DNA of 64,000 nucleotides from Saturnia japonica (taxonomy: Eukaryota > Arthropoda > Insecta > Lepidoptera > Saturniidae): the NCBI GenBank assembly GCA_033032175.1, contig CM065322.1, positions 5,022,001 through 5,086,000 on the forward strand. Reading direction: 5' to 3'. Shown here piece after piece: positions 12,080 to 23,869 of the stretch. The notes below the pieces were generated by a model. It ran no database searches. It saw nothing but the letters and a program-made list of their open reading frames with translations, and was not told the DNA's origin. A program made the position numbers and the translations under genes. Positions within the stretch are counted from its first letter, which is position 1, and every line of letters begins with the position of its first letter.

Positions 12080-13310
12080 ACTTATGTACGCGCGTGAGAA
12101 GTTATACTTCTTTGGCATCATTAAAAAATAGTTTTTAATTGCATGTAAATAATTAATTACAATAAAATAATAGAAGGATTGGAAAAGGATAATCAACAAA
12201 GTTCATTTTAAATTTGAAAAATTAAATAAATAAATATTTATTTTCTTACATTAAGTCTAACATAAATTGTCTTATTATTCGAATTGTATTTTTAATTAAA
12301 TGATGTCCACTTCCATAGTATCTTCCGGTAATGTCTGAATCGGAACTTATATAATTAATATATATATATATATATATATAATTATTAAAAACCAAATTTA
12401 GAGAGTAATAAATATATAAGACATAATTTGTACTAAATATTATAAGATTCTTAATTTTAAATGTTTATTATTGATTATTTAATATTTTAAAAATAAATTT
12501 AATAATAAATTCAAAAATTGAATTTAAGGTTGTTCATTATTTAAATATTTTTATTGATTTCTTAATTTAATATTCTCTTTTCATTTTTATCAAAAAAAAT
12601 TCATTAAATTTATTTAGTTATTTTTATAAATATTTATTATTTATTCAATTTAATAGCAAATATTAAAAATTAATATTATAATTTGATGTTCAATTTTAAT
12701 TTTTATCACAAACTTTTTATTAAATGTTTTATTAAATTTATTTCTTTATTTTGTAAATATTAAATAACCAATAATAAGTATTTAACATTAATAATTTAAT
12801 AATATTTAGTGTTAATTATATTAAATAAAAGTATTTTAATTTATATCAATAAATAATACATACGGATAGTTAACCTCAATTATATTGGAGCACTTGAAAA
12901 AGTATATAAGCACAATTTTTTTCACTAATATTCACAAATAGTAAGTAATATCAATCAAAATATTCAATTTAAATCACTACTGAATATAATTTATTAGCAC
13001 ATATATAATTCGCACTTGTATGAAACTAAAACACATGTTGGGAATGTATAAACTAGAAACATGTTGATAAATATTATAAATATGAAAACAGTGATCAGAG
13101 GTGACGAGCGTACCAACATGCGCGACTAATATCGAGGTTCAATTTCTATTTTGTTGGTAGCTTTTTTTTCGAGACTTAATGAGCGGTTAAGCAGACAACT
13201 TCATACTGTTAATTTTGTGTCACAGATGCGCGCGCATCTTAAAATTTCACTCTCATCATTTTTTCATAACGCGCCTAAAGAAGTATAACTTCAAAAAAAA
13301 AAAGCTACGC
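12080..13310. mobile_element. AT-rich element bounded by 16-bp inverted repeats
   Basis: GAAGTTATACTTCTTT at 12098-12113 is repeated exactly in inverse orientation at 13277-13292. The right flank (13200-13290) also carries the GCGCGCATC...GTGAC block of repeat family P. The interior is extremely AT-rich, includes a (TA)11 run and has no open frame. A non-autonomous DNA element, or two family-P copies in opposite orientation, would both explain it. Confidence 0.45.
12359..12380. repeat. (TA)11 microsatellite
   Basis: A perfect dinucleotide run inside the AT-rich element. Confidence 0.95.
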
Positions 13311-13739
13311 GTTATATCCATACTTTGAATTCTCGAGTTACGGTCTTAATTAAGTTCATACAAAAATCCGATAAACAAAAGTACATGCAGTTCTTTTCAA
13401 ATTTATTTTCTCCCCATAAAAACCAAATTCAGGCTATTCAGGCACTTTTAGTTATAAAAACAGTTAAATCACTCTAGGCGTTCTCAAGTGATACGCTTAA
13501 CAACGAATTTTATTTTTATTTATTTAAATTATCCTTCTTCAATTTACCAATCAACATTCCGTCATGTAAAATTAAGATATTAGTAGTTAACTTTAAAAGA
13601 AAGTTTAAATTATAGTCATTAACAACCTTATAATTTATCCACACTAAGCATAACCTCTAGTTTCGTGCTGGTGTAAAATCACAGTCGACGATATAATTCT
13701 CATAGTCTGCGGTGCGCGCGTTCACTCAGCATAACCTTT

Positions 13740-13761
13740 CACACCTAGGCCGCTAGGTGTG
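13740..13761. repeat. Short hairpin palindrome
   Basis: CACACCTAG and CTAGGTGTG form a perfect 9-bp stem around a four-base loop. AGCATAACCT precedes it and also occurs about 80 bp upstream. Function unknown. Confidence 0.5.
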
Positions 13762-14555
13762 CAATCACCATACTTGTATATTGTATTTGACTGTACTCCT
13801 TATAGTTAGATGTACAAGCGAAAACAAAAGTAAATATATAAAAAATTACTTACAATTATAGTATAGCTATATTAATAAATTTGTAGTTAAATATTCCGTA
13901 GTGTTTTTCAAATCATGATTTTTCGCCATTTTTAGAATTTCGAAGTCAACAAGGAACTATAGTTTCGCTATATTTGTCTGTCTTTCCGTGGCTTAGCTCA
14001 GATATTCTTAGTAATAGAAAGCCGTAATTTAGACTAAGCTTTAAAATGTTAAATTTTGTTAGAGTCCCCCCTCCATGCCAGCTAAATGGAAGTTTTTGAA
14101 TATGTTGAAAAAGTCTTGGTAGTAGTAGGTATATACTATAATGTGATTAAAAGAAAAACTGTCAGAGATAAGTAGGCATTACAAGTTAACGAATAATATT
14201 CAATCAACTTATAAAATGTACTTGGAGAAGTAATTTTGTACAGATTCCATTGAAAATTACTTAAAGTCTCCTTTGTAAGTTTGCATATTGTGACGGGCAC
14301 CTACGGCACCCTACACTGCGCGTGTCCTGACTCGCATTTGGCTTTTTTTTAAATCTTCCAACGGTCACTAGCACTCACAAGGGGACGGAAAGATAGTGAA
14401 TTGAAGTGAAGTAGAAGGCGTAAAGGCGATTATAGTGGCAAGCAAAAGCAAAGAAAGATCAAGGAGGTTGACGTCAGGTAGGCGGGCGATCGTAAAATGC
14501 TAAGCCGAATATTAGAAGAAAGAAAAAAATTTGTTCTACCGACCCTACAAGGTGC

Positions 14556-14753
14556 TTGGACCTAGATGAGACCACATTGAAACGATACGATAAACCGAAG
14601 TATAAGCAACTAAATTCAGAAACATTGAGCCTGTACATAATTGCAGACAGCGTCGACATTAATGACATGTACAGCCAAGTGCCTGACATTATGGTTTGGT
14701 CGCAACTGACTCACACTTTAACGGTGTTCACGACAATTTATTCATTTTCTTAG
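14556..14753 (+). other. Unassigned 65-codon open frame
   Basis: The frame starts directly after a TAG (ACC TAG ATG). It encodes a 65-residue peptide starting MDLDETTLKRYDKPKY, with a protein-like mix of charged and aromatic residues (for example ADSVDINDMYS). I do not recognise it. It could be a decayed transposon fragment, an exon, or chance. The AT-rich surroundings and lack of clear splice sites keep confidence low. Confidence 0.15.
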
Positions 14754-14842
14754 AATTTTAAATAGTTATGATGCATGTTTTATTTATATCATAGCTTCAA
14801 AAAGTCATCCGGTATAACCTAAAACCATCCTCAATAAACATG

Positions 14843-15240
14843 TTTTTTTAACGGCCCTGGAGCCATTAAGAGGCTTTGACAGTTTCACCGGGCTTGGAGG
14901 TGAGCGCTAAAGGCACTCAGCCTCGAAAACGTGGCAACAAGCTCAAGGGTGCCAAAATGGCCGATCCTCGGCTTTGGTTGTTGCCAAGTATGCAAATAAG
15001 TCGCAAACTGACTAATTCTCTATTCGTAGAAAATTCGATGTAACTATACAGTCATACATGGTTCTGCCTTCTGAGAGGAAAGAAGAGAAACACGTGTGTA
15101 TGCATTTAGTAATCAGGTAGTAATCTAGCCAAAAAAAAAAGCTGTCCTATACAGAACCTATGTACTTGAGTGATGTGCATGTGTGAAGTGCAGGACCATG
15201 TGTGTAAACGTTGATAGTCAGTAAATGCAGTGACACTCAA
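14843..15240 (-). mobile_element. Poly(A)-tailed retroposon, family Q, copy 1
   Basis: A short T run at 14843-14849 is the poly(A) tail of a minus-strand insertion. The body matches the copy at 19376-20030 through GGGCTTGGAGGTGAGCGCTA, GGGTGCCA and ACAGAACCTATGTAC-like blocks. It is more diverged than that copy. There is no intact open frame. Confidence 0.65.
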
Positions 15241-17240
15241 GCACTCAATAAACAGGCTATCTAAAGAAAAAAGGTCTTATCAAATGAGAATGGTAGTGCC
15301 TCATGGGATGATCAAAAGTAAATATGCAAAATCACCGGATTTATATCATTAGTTAGCTATAGTAACTTTAAAATATTACCTGATGTACCTATATGAACAA
15401 ACAAGTTAGAACATAATAGTTGTGGAGATCGGTCGTAATGAGATGACAGATGCAACCGAATGACTGATATCACGCGTCGGTCGCAACTGACCTTAACCGC
15501 CTGTAGTAATTTAAACTTAATTTCAAAAACCTATATACAATACGTACGCAAGTAAAGTATTTTCATCATAAAAATTTCTACCCTTTCACTTAAACATAAT
15601 TTCCAAAACCTATACAATACGTCCACGAGTAAACAATTTTCATCATAAAATTTCATTGTTATTAATAATAATATGTTCATTAACTATAGACAGTTCAAGT
15701 CCTTTGTGCGCGCGGCCCTATGTGTGCGTAAAACGTGTGTAGATATAGTGACAACGTGTGCGTGTCAAGAGGTACAGTCAAGTACACAAGAGAATTCTAT
15801 TAGCCATTTTATTTACATTATGTTGAAAATTTTTACATCTTATTTGTTCAAATTTAAATTGAACTAAAAGCTCAATTAGGTAAATGCATGTTTATTGTAC
15901 AAGCTATTCCGTATCACTACCACTAGAAATACCAAATAATGAACTTTCTATTAATTTCATTATTTCTGTGACGTTCTGTTCAAGGTTATGTAAAGCAATA
16001 TAAATGTTTAAATTCCACAAATATTTTCTATAGGGTTTAGTTGATATGGTGGTAGGCGAAGAATTATTGGTATAATAATTGCTGGGAATATAGCGCTATA
16101 ATGTTTTTATTATTATGGTACGACGAACTACTCTGGTTACTTGTTAAGTGAAACATTTTCTCCGTGACGAACCTGACATTTTTACTTCCGACTGTACTTG
16201 TAGAAAAAAGCGATAAAAACACGTTGGTTGGACGATGACAGCCGTGTCACCAGTGTGTCCAGTTACGATTTCAGTTTTTCCCTAGTTTCTTTGGGAATTA
16301 TCCCTAATAAAATCTTCAAAATTCCTTGGTTAAGGGGACGAAATTCTAAGAAAAACATTATTTCTCGTAGGTTTTTAATAGAATAAAGTGTATACATGTT
16401 AATACAATAAAACAAGCATAGATTTACAGAAGCCAAAGCATTACTTTTATACTTTTTTGCTATACAGTGCAGCCTACACTTACGAGTAGCACAGCACCGC
16501 TTGGTTCCAAAATTGAACATCTGTTTACCAGCATTCCAAGTTTCGTGTGAAGTAAGCCGTTAAGGGTTACGTTAGTTAGTCTATTTTCTGTCTATTGTTC
16601 CACCAATGCCGCGGTGCAGAAGGAATGACAAACAACTAAGTGATATCGTCTTTATCCACTGTAATAACATAGGTACGGTATTTACTAGCGAGAAACTAAA
16701 ATTAGAGGGATTGCATTCATTTAGAATCTCCTGTAATAAAACCGATGGAGCCAATTGGGTGCCGAGTTGTGCGAACATTATCATTAACACCTTAAGTTCA
16801 ATTTTACCCCAAATTTCCCTATATCTCAGCTTATAAAATTTAAAAAGCCCTTAACCATGCATAATAATTTAAGACGTTTCATCCTTAAAAAAGGCGAAAT
16901 CCCTAAAAGTGGAAACACTATGCGTCACTGACATACACATACACGCAAACTGCATGTTTATTAGCTCACGCATACATATGGCCACGGGCAAAGATAAGTT
17001 GAAATCTCTATAGATAAAGTATTTTTGTCAGTTTTGTTGTGTTATATATGTATAATACATCAGCTGTTCAGAGCTTTACTTAGTTTGGGATTAAATGTGT
17101 GTCTGTGAAATTGTGGAAAAAACAGTTTATGTACCCCTAGTGCACCAGTTATTATAAAATTTATTAAGTAGCTGGCGAGGTATCGTATTTTTAAACGACG
17201 AATGAACTACAAAAGATAAAAAAGATTTTTTTGTCTTGTC
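15240..17240. other. Non-coding DNA
   Basis: Mostly AT-rich. Two similar blocks at 15505-15560 and 15585-15650 share CCTATA-CAATACGT and TTTTCATCATAAAA words, a local duplication. Weak open frames at 15673-15867, 16263-16520 and 16606-16836 have no recognised motif and no convincing splice sites. Confidence 0.4.
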
Positions 17241-17320
17241 TGATAGTAACCGCAGTGGAACAATCCCTCAACAGTCGTCGCTATCATAATGGCCTGCTAA
17301 AATGTCTCTTTAATTTATGG
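17240..17320 (+). repeat. LINE-tail-like fragment, family S
   Basis: It contains CAGTCGTCGCTATCATAATGGCCTGC, a diverged form of the GTCGCTGTCATGCCAGCCTGC block found at 25628 and 51723 and inverted near 59336. Confidence 0.4.
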
Positions 17321-19060
17321 TTCAAAAACTACATTTTGTTGGAAGCCAGGAATACACATTCAAAGCTTCACATTATGGTATAGACATAACGTTGATAACT
17401 TCTTTGTTTGTGTCTAGATGGAACAAAGGCCTTTTATTGAAGACACGGCTTCTTAACCGTACGGCGTGTTTGGCGCGCCCTAAAACAATTTTATAAGCTT
17501 GTGTACATGACACGACAAACCACCGGAAAAAGTAACGGCCAGGTACGGCTCAGTTGTGTTTTTTTCTGTTCCAAGCTAATCCTTATAAAAAAAGATTATC
17601 ATTGCTTATTACACATATAGAGAAATCAAATAAGAAAAAAAGTAAGGTTTAGGGTATAACATACGGTTTTAGAACAAGGCAATTTTTAACCTAAAAAAAG
17701 AAAACCAACTCATTGTTTTTGAAAACTACCCTTCGAAGTTGATGATCGAATGATATTGAGGTAGCCCATAACCAAAAAAAAAAGTATTATCTAAATCTAT
17801 TATTAAAAAAAGAAGTTATGAGATGAACATCCATTAAAAAAAATGGAATTGAGTAACGACCCGTCTTTTGTAGAAGTCGGCAAAAAAGGGAAAAATTTAA
17901 GATTTTTTCTTAAGAAAAATAATCAAAATTCTTATCCTACAATACAAACCTTTCATGAATAAATGTAATTAATAATTCTTGATATATATCCATTAAAAAA
18001 CAAAATCAGCTTAGGTAACAAGAGACCCAAAGCCCGGAACCCAACGCGTGTGGTATCATTTTCAATAATCTTGTAAAATTGTGTCAACTGTGTATTTAAT
18101 AGAGAAACGTCTTGATGGTGTCATTCTGTATCTATAATTGGAGCTTGTCATCAACTAAGATACATTTACTTAATGAAAAGAATATTATTAGTAAGCGACA
18201 GAAAAAAATATGGAACTCAAATCCCTTCAATATCCAATAGAGGTGTTCGAGTAGGAGCGGTATTTTTAGATGCGATCGAAATGCGCCATAATGCCCACCC
18301 CGGCCATAGCCATAACATAATATTCCTTAATACATTATAATAGTTGCCATACCGGGTAATGTTCGTAAGCATTGGAATTACAGGGCGGTGCGTTCGGGAC
18401 TCTACATTGTGCCGGGTGGGGTGCCGATTTCAGCGTGTTTTGTGTCAATAACTGTTTTCATTAGAAAAAATTCAAGTGGTAATTCTGCCGTCAACAACAT
18501 ATTGAGTCTATGTTTTTCGGAATCAAGAAAAAATAGCACCTATGTTAGTTTTTTTTTTTAGCTTTCTTTTTTATAGCAGCATTTCAAAGACACGGCACTG
18601 TGCAATTCAAAAAACAACGGCGATTACGGCTCGGTTGATTACTGGATATACACCAGCTGAATGCCTAAGTGTGTCACTATGCCAGTGTTATACCTGGTTT
18701 ATAGTGATCGTGATTGAATTGGAAGTAATTGTCGGTCCTACCACCCAGCATACAGTATGATTTAAAAGAACACAATTGACATTTTTTTTTTTCAAAGTAT
18801 AAAGTTAAAATGCATTTTTTTGCCATTACATAATTGATACAATATTTAAAAAGATGTTTCTACATAATATTCAACGCAGTAGACTTAATTATTATCTATT
18901 CTGCTAAGTTACATTTGCCCTTTTTCCTTACGGTGACATTATTTCAAGTCGATGATAACCTTGCCACTGAAGACGACTATTGTGCGGGTTATCAAGTGAC
19001 CAGACGACAGCTCTGGTCTATACTACGGACTATTGATTCCGTGGTTTCCGCACTTTGAAA
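17320..19060. other. Non-coding DNA with one CpG-rich patch
   Basis: Mostly AT-rich. The patch at 18285-18435 (CCCACCCCGGCCATAG, GGGCGGTGCGTTCGGGA, GCCGGGTGGGG) has no repeat partner noticed and may be regulatory. An open frame ending at 19058 is discussed under rejected items. Confidence 0.35.
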
Positions 19061-19264
19061 ACTATTACTGGATTGCCGAGTAAAAATACATCGATGACTA
19101 TAAATTCAACTTTTATTGATCACTATTTACAATATTCACTTGTAACTATCTACTTGCTGACAATGTCTTTATCACTATTTATTTTCTTGCTGACTTCTTG
19201 AGAACGGATGCACTTGTCGCTATGTTGTTTCTTGCCGACTTCTTGAGAATGACTGAATTGGTAC

Positions 19265-19364
19265 TTTTTTTTTTTTTTTTTTTTTTGAACTGATTACACT
19301 GTTAGCCTTAGGGGCCCTATCGTCAAACAGAGCCACTGCGGCTTTTACAGCTTCACCGGACTTG
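19265..19364 (-). mobile_element. Family Q retroposon, 5'-truncated (copy 2)
   Basis: A 22-T run (the poly(A) tail) plus 78 bp of family Q body. It is flanked on both sides by the 11-bp direct repeat TGAATTGGTAC (19254-19264 and 19365-19375), the target duplication expected of LINE-driven insertion. Confidence 0.85.
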
Positions 19365-19372
19365 TGAATTGG

Positions 19373-19375
<3 letters not shown>

Positions 19376-19407
<32 letters not shown>

Positions 19408-20030
19408 AACTGACTACACTGTTAGCCTTAGGGGCCCTATCGTCAAACAGAGCCGCTGCGGCTTTTACAGCTTCACCGGACTTGGGGGCGAGCGCTTAGG
19501 GCACTCAGCCGCGAAAGTTTGTGACGACCCGCACGAGGGTGCCAGAGTGGCCGAACCTCGGCTCGGGCGGTCGTCGCGAATGCGAAAAAGTCGCGATCTA
19601 ACTAATTCCCTAATCTTATGAGAACTCGAGCTAACTAATATATACTCATATGCACGTTCCCCTCCTCCTGGGAGGAAGGAGTGGACCATGCGTATGTGTA
19701 TTTAATAATCGGAATGGTTTTTCTACACTAACTAGCGCAATAGTCTAACTAGCGCAAAAAAAAGAAAAAAAAAGGTCCCTTACAGAACCTATGTACCTGT
19801 GTGGTGTGCACGTGTGTGTGTTCATACGTGTGTAATGTTGTGTGTGGGTAACTAAGTGTTGCACGTATAGTGTCACTTTGTATCGCGCGGGCGGCTGCCT
19901 GACCCAAGGGCTTCACACCGAGGAACGGACCTAGGCTTGGGTTGCCGCTAGAGAGGGTGGACGTGACGGGTGTGCGGGAGCGAAGTTGACCGCCCGTCCT
20001 CTGCGGAGAGAACGGTGGTTACGCGGGCGG
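19376..20030 (-). mobile_element. Family Q retroposon, 655 bp (copy 3)
   Basis: A 31-T run at 19376-19406 is the poly(A) tail on the minus strand. The element is bounded by TGAATTGGTAC at 19365-19375 and 20031-20041, which fixes both ends. The body is GC-rich compared with its surroundings. It shares blocks with copies at 14843, 23870, 29505, 41128 and 44325, such as GACTACACTGTTAGCCT and AGCTTCACCGG. No long open frame is intact, so it is a non-autonomous or decayed non-LTR element. Confidence 0.85.
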
Positions 20031-20139
20031 TGAATTGGTACCGCGGAGCGCGGCCTTTTATGCCGCTCGACGGGACGGCTAAGCGGGTCTTGTTGGAGGG
20101 GCGACAGTGCGGCGTGAGTACGAAGTCCCCTCCATGGCA

Positions 20140-20770
20140 AAATGTGTTTCTTTATCTATATCTCTATTGGTTATACAAAACTATATTCGTGTATTGAAAC
20201 TAAAAGGTTTTCTAATAATTTAACAATAACTTAAAAACAATACATATAAAGGCTATAAATATGATATAAACTAAACATATAGTGCGTCTCGCTCGCACTT
20301 GTGACGCGATCTAGCTCTTGTGGCAGGCCACGCCTACTGCAGCGTTTGCGCTGTTTTCCTGCTATCCTGCACAACTATTATGAATGGTTTTATTCACTCT
20401 CCTTTATGCAATGAGGTATGTTTTGTACCCTGTAGATATCTAAGCATAAAATTGAAACGTTCCATTACTTATGTGGTTGTGGTCACATTTATTTGCAGAT
20501 AGACATCCAAATGAAATATATGTATATAAAAAAACGCTGTAAGTCAGACCACCACGTAATACTGGATCTCATCGCATCGTCTGATTGGCTGCGTGTGGCG
20601 AAATTGTTCGATTCATCCCGATGACAGATTGGTTTTTTAAATTTAAAATGTGAAACACTTTACCGGTAATCGATTTATGGAAATCGATAGACGCTTCGAC
20701 AAAAACACTTTACAACGGGACAGGTTTCAATTTTAGTTAAATTAATTTATTAACATAGTATTTATTATTA
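20140..20770. other. Non-coding DNA
   Basis: No gene is seen. The 20575-20720 part is richer in short palindromes (ACCGGT, two ATCGAT words) than its neighbours. Confidence 0.35.
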
Positions 20771-20774
20771 TTTG

Positions 20775-21007
20775 TATCTATCTACCTATCTACCTCTAAT
20801 ACATAAGCCAGAAAAGGTACTCTGTGACAAAAATATGTTGAAAATTTAAAAGTGATTACAAGCATTATTTTTAGACATGGCATAATAATCCTTACAAACA
20901 AAAGTTACTTCATCATAAAGAAAAATTTATGAAATTAAATTTTGCTCCATATAGTATGTTATTTGGACACATTGTTTAGGAGATAATGAAAAATTAAAAT
21001 AATTGTA
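20775..21007 (+). mobile_element. Left part of a split lep1-type Helitron-like element
   Basis: The sequence is collinear with 38790-38985 and 45700-45900 (blocks TTACTTCATCATAAAGA and GGAGATAATGAAAAATTAAA). It stops at ...AATTGTA. The rest of the element resumes at 23006, so about 2 kb has been inserted. Confidence 0.65.
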
Positions 21008-21775
21008 GCTCATCTAACTTAGTGGTTGATTGTTGTGCAGTGTATGGTCTTGCGTTGTCGTGAAGCAGAAGTGGCCAATCTCGATTGTTTAGCAGCTAGT
21101 TCTTCCTTAATGGTTTTAGTTGCTAACAATAGATATCTGCCGTAATCGTTTGGCCAGATTTTAAAAAGCTATAGTGAACGACACCGGCGCTAGTCCATCA
21201 AACACTCACAAGTAACTTTTTCTGAGTCAATTTTCGTTTAGGGCAAGATTTGATTGGGTCTCCAGGGTTCAGCCATTACGACGAGCACTTCCGATTATCG
21301 TACAGTATCCACTTTCCATCACAAGTAATGATTCGATTTAAAATCCCTTCATTATTATGTTCCTTGAGCAAAGTAACACAGCAGTCGACGTGTGTTTGCA
21401 AGTTCGATTCACTCAATTAATGAGGTACCCATCGTTCAAGTTTTTTTACATTCCCGATTTGCTTCAAGTGGGTTAACATAGTTTTATCACTTACCCCGAA
21501 GCTGGCAGCTATCTCTGAAGTGCTTTGTGATGGATCCGCTTCCGCAATAGCCTTTAATTCTTCATTTTCCACTTTGGTCTCCAGCCGTCCACGGGGTTGG
21601 TTCTGAAGGTCGAAATTTCCAGAACAAAAATGTTGAAACCAAAAACGTACCGTGCTTTCTTTTGCGATACCAGCGCCGTACACATCATTAATCTTTCTAG
21701 CTGTTTCTGCAGCACTGGTGCCACGGTAGAACTCGTAGTCGTAAATATACCGACATTTCATGTTTTCCATAGTGC
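21008..21775 (-). pseudogene. Mariner transposase relic (copy 2)
   Basis: The minus-strand start at 21770 opens with MENMKCRYIYDYEF and runs 117 residues through the DNA-binding half (INDVYG, RGRLE, HLKQIGNVKKLERWVPH) to a stop near 21417. Homology continues downstream in broken frames: a TCDGKW-like site (Glu to Gly next to the first catalytic Asp), a KRKLT block, and HDNARP (second Asp kept) encoded near 21046-21071. Homology then stops near 21008, before the third Asp. The element is dead through stops, frameshifts and 3' truncation. It is related to copies 1 and 3 but not identical. Confidence 0.88.
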
Positions 21776-22066
21776 GGTAATAAGCGACGCCAAAGAAAAA
21801 AATTATGAGGAAAAAACAAATTAATAACCATTTTCAAAACTTAAATGTAGCAGCTCAATGAATTTATAAATTTGTATTTTGGAATTCTTAACCAAAGAGG
21901 AGATATTTCAGATCAAAGTGGTCAGTACGACAAAATCGATCGAATCAGAATCAGAATCGATCTGAAGCTTTGAAAAACTGTTGATGTACTCGATGTATCG
22001 ATGTATTTGCATAAAACATCGAATCAGTAGTAACCAGCTAATAATTATAAAATATAAAATGAAGTC

Positions 22067-22450
22067 GTGGAATCTGATTCTACAGATCTTTCTGACAAAT
22101 CAGTAGATAACTTTTCTTTGTTGGATAATCACCACAAATTAGTTCACAAGAGCTGGAAAATGACGAAGTCTGACCATGCTGTTTCTAACAATCTGTCTAT
22201 TTACTTCCGTAGTCCAGTAGAAATACTCATTGAGAATCCACTGGAAATTTGGAATGATCTGAAAATTCAGCTTCCTAAGCTTCATACAATTGCTTCCAAA
22301 TATTTGAAAATAGTGGGAACATCATTACCATCCGAACGTTTATTTTCTAAAGCGGCACAAATCGTCAATCAGCCTCGAAATAGATTGACAGGGAAACGTT
22401 TAAATAAGCGTTTGATTTTGAAAAGTCTTCCAAAAGTATACTCGATGTAG
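22067..22450 (+). pseudogene. hAT transposase C-terminal fragment
   Basis: A 127-residue frame ends with the hAT-family dimerisation region. It shows LPKLHTIASKYL, then TSLPSERLFSKAAQ, then RNRLTGKRLNKRLILKSL. In hAT transposases this C-terminal part mediates dimerisation. The BED finger and the catalytic DDE parts are absent upstream. The sequence near 22990-23006, read in reverse, begins TAGGGATGTTCAC, a plausible hAT terminus. A matching left terminus was not found, so this is a truncated element. Confidence 0.85.
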
Positions 22451-23005
22451 GACTTAAATACAGGAATTGCTGTAGTTGTGGATGATTTTTATTTCCTTTG
22501 TACTATGAAAATAAACTACTTTTACGGGTAGTCACACGATTTATTTGTATTCAATTTTTCTGTGTGAGGTTTTTAATGTTTCCCAACGTTTCGACACCTA
22601 TGCAGGAGCCGTGATAATAGTTGTTCAATTTCAATGAACAGTACGCGCGAAAATGTAAGATTTGCATATTGTTTGTAGTTTTTATATTACGAAGAATATT
22701 GTCACATTGGCTTTTTTTATATATAAAAACAACTTAATTACCGAAGATTTGCATGAAATTTCTTTTTTTCCTGTTAGTTTCATATATTCCTTTAACACAC
22801 AACAAGCGAACCGACAAGAAAAGTGCTGTTGTAGGCGTAATAGAGAATTAAAAATTGTGGTTTGTTCGTATGGAGTGTCAGGGGCTGACTACAGCTTCGT
22901 GATGCAATGTTAGAAAAAGTAATGGATTTTGAGAATACACCGATGTTTCTAATCGATGCATAGCATCCATGTATTACATCGATGTATTTTCTAAGTGAAC
23001 ATCCC

Positions 23006-23115
23006 TACTTACAGGAAAAACAATCATGATAGAATACACGGGTGCGTGGGGGGGGGGGGGCAGGGTGCTTTACAGATAAAATTAACACATTACATTAATT
23101 GTGGGGCACAGCTAG
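23006..23115 (+). mobile_element. Right part of the split lep1-type Helitron-like element
   Basis: It resumes with TACTTACAGG, matching the TACTTGCGGG of the copy at 45898. It ends GGGGCACAGCTAG at 23115, followed by T. The G run at 23048-23060 lies where other copies read GGGTGCGTTGG. The left half ends in TA and this half starts with TA, as a TA target duplication would give. Confidence 0.65.
23048..23060. repeat. G13 homopolymer
   Basis: Thirteen consecutive G residues inside a Helitron-like fragment; possible quadruplex former and assembly-error spot. Confidence 0.9.
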
Positions 23116-23868
23116 TAGATTATATAAATCAAGAGACCGTTTCTTTGTTTCTTTGAACACGCTAACTTATCTCTTCAATTACTTACTAGTCAGATTAAAA
23201 AAAAAACTTGTTTTTATTTTGTACCCTATTTATTGAGGAAGACTGTAGCCTATATAATTTCACGCTATGACCCTTAGGAGTGGAGTAATAACCGTGAAAG
23301 TCAAGTAATCAGACGAGCTGAAACCAAGTACTTGAAGTGCGAACAACGATAGGCTTACACGGATGCGTTGGCCAGTTGAAGGAAAAATCGAATAAATTTA
23401 GAACTTGGGGTACAGTTAGTACCTTGTATAGAACGTAACTGTTTTGTGGTTTAGTAAACTTAAATAAATTCGACTACTGAAAACATAAAACTAATAGACA
23501 GCGTGTATAAATATTTATTTAAATTAATACAGCCATAAAATACTAACGACCCATTAGATAACGAACAATTAATTACTAAACCATTAACAGACCTATAAAA
23601 ATAAGTATAAACAAAATTTATTTTAATTATAAATATTAACTTAATCACAACAAATCAAAGAATATATCTACTTAAGATATTGTTAAGTTAGGGTTATCAC
23701 ATCGTTGGATTGAAATATAATTTTTCATTGAAGTTATTATGTACTACCGTACTATGTACCGTAGCTATTAGAAAAAAAAATGTGCTCCATTTGATACCGT
23801 TGTGCGCGGGTTGCGGGGTGCGGGGCACGCACGCATTAATACGTTGAACTTACTGATGAAATGTCTCT
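23116..23868. other. AT-rich non-coding DNA
   Basis: Includes a probable Helitron-like fragment at 23210-23340 (AGGAAGACTGTAGCCTATATAA resembles family blocks at 47930). No gene is seen. Confidence 0.4.
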
Positions 23869-23869
23869 T

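Larger units (their letters stand above)
13310..14840. other. Non-coding DNA
   Basis: No recognised gene. It contains a palindrome at 13740-13761 and an unassigned short open frame at 14556-14753, listed separately. Confidence 0.4.
19069..20139 (-). mobile_element. LTR of a retrotransposon, interrupted by retroposons
   Basis: Remove 19254-20030 and the flanks join at TGAATTGGTAC into one minus-strand sequence with LTR signals. A CATAAAAGG TATA box lies at 20062-20054. About 30 bases downstream there is an arthropod initiator, TCAGTCATTC, at 19256-19247. An AATAAA polyadenylation signal lies at 19117-19112. The suggested ends TGCC (20139) and TCCA (19069) fit the TG...CA rule but are provisional. 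I see no gag or pol, so it may be a solo LTR. A tandem CTTGCTGACTTCTTGAGAA-type word (19188 and 19232) lies in the transcribed part. Confidence 0.5.

Noticed and set aside
18834..19058. Plus-strand frame ending VTRRQLWSILRTIDSVVSAL after an acceptor-like TTTCAAG
   Set aside because: The ending looks protein-like, but it abuts the minus-strand LTR end at 19069, the upstream part is AT-rich noise and no homologous family was recognised.
20428..20450. TACCCTGTAGAT match to the 5' part of miR-10
   Set aside because: Only 12 bases match, the rest of the mature sequence differs, and no complementary arm lies nearby to form a precursor hairpin.
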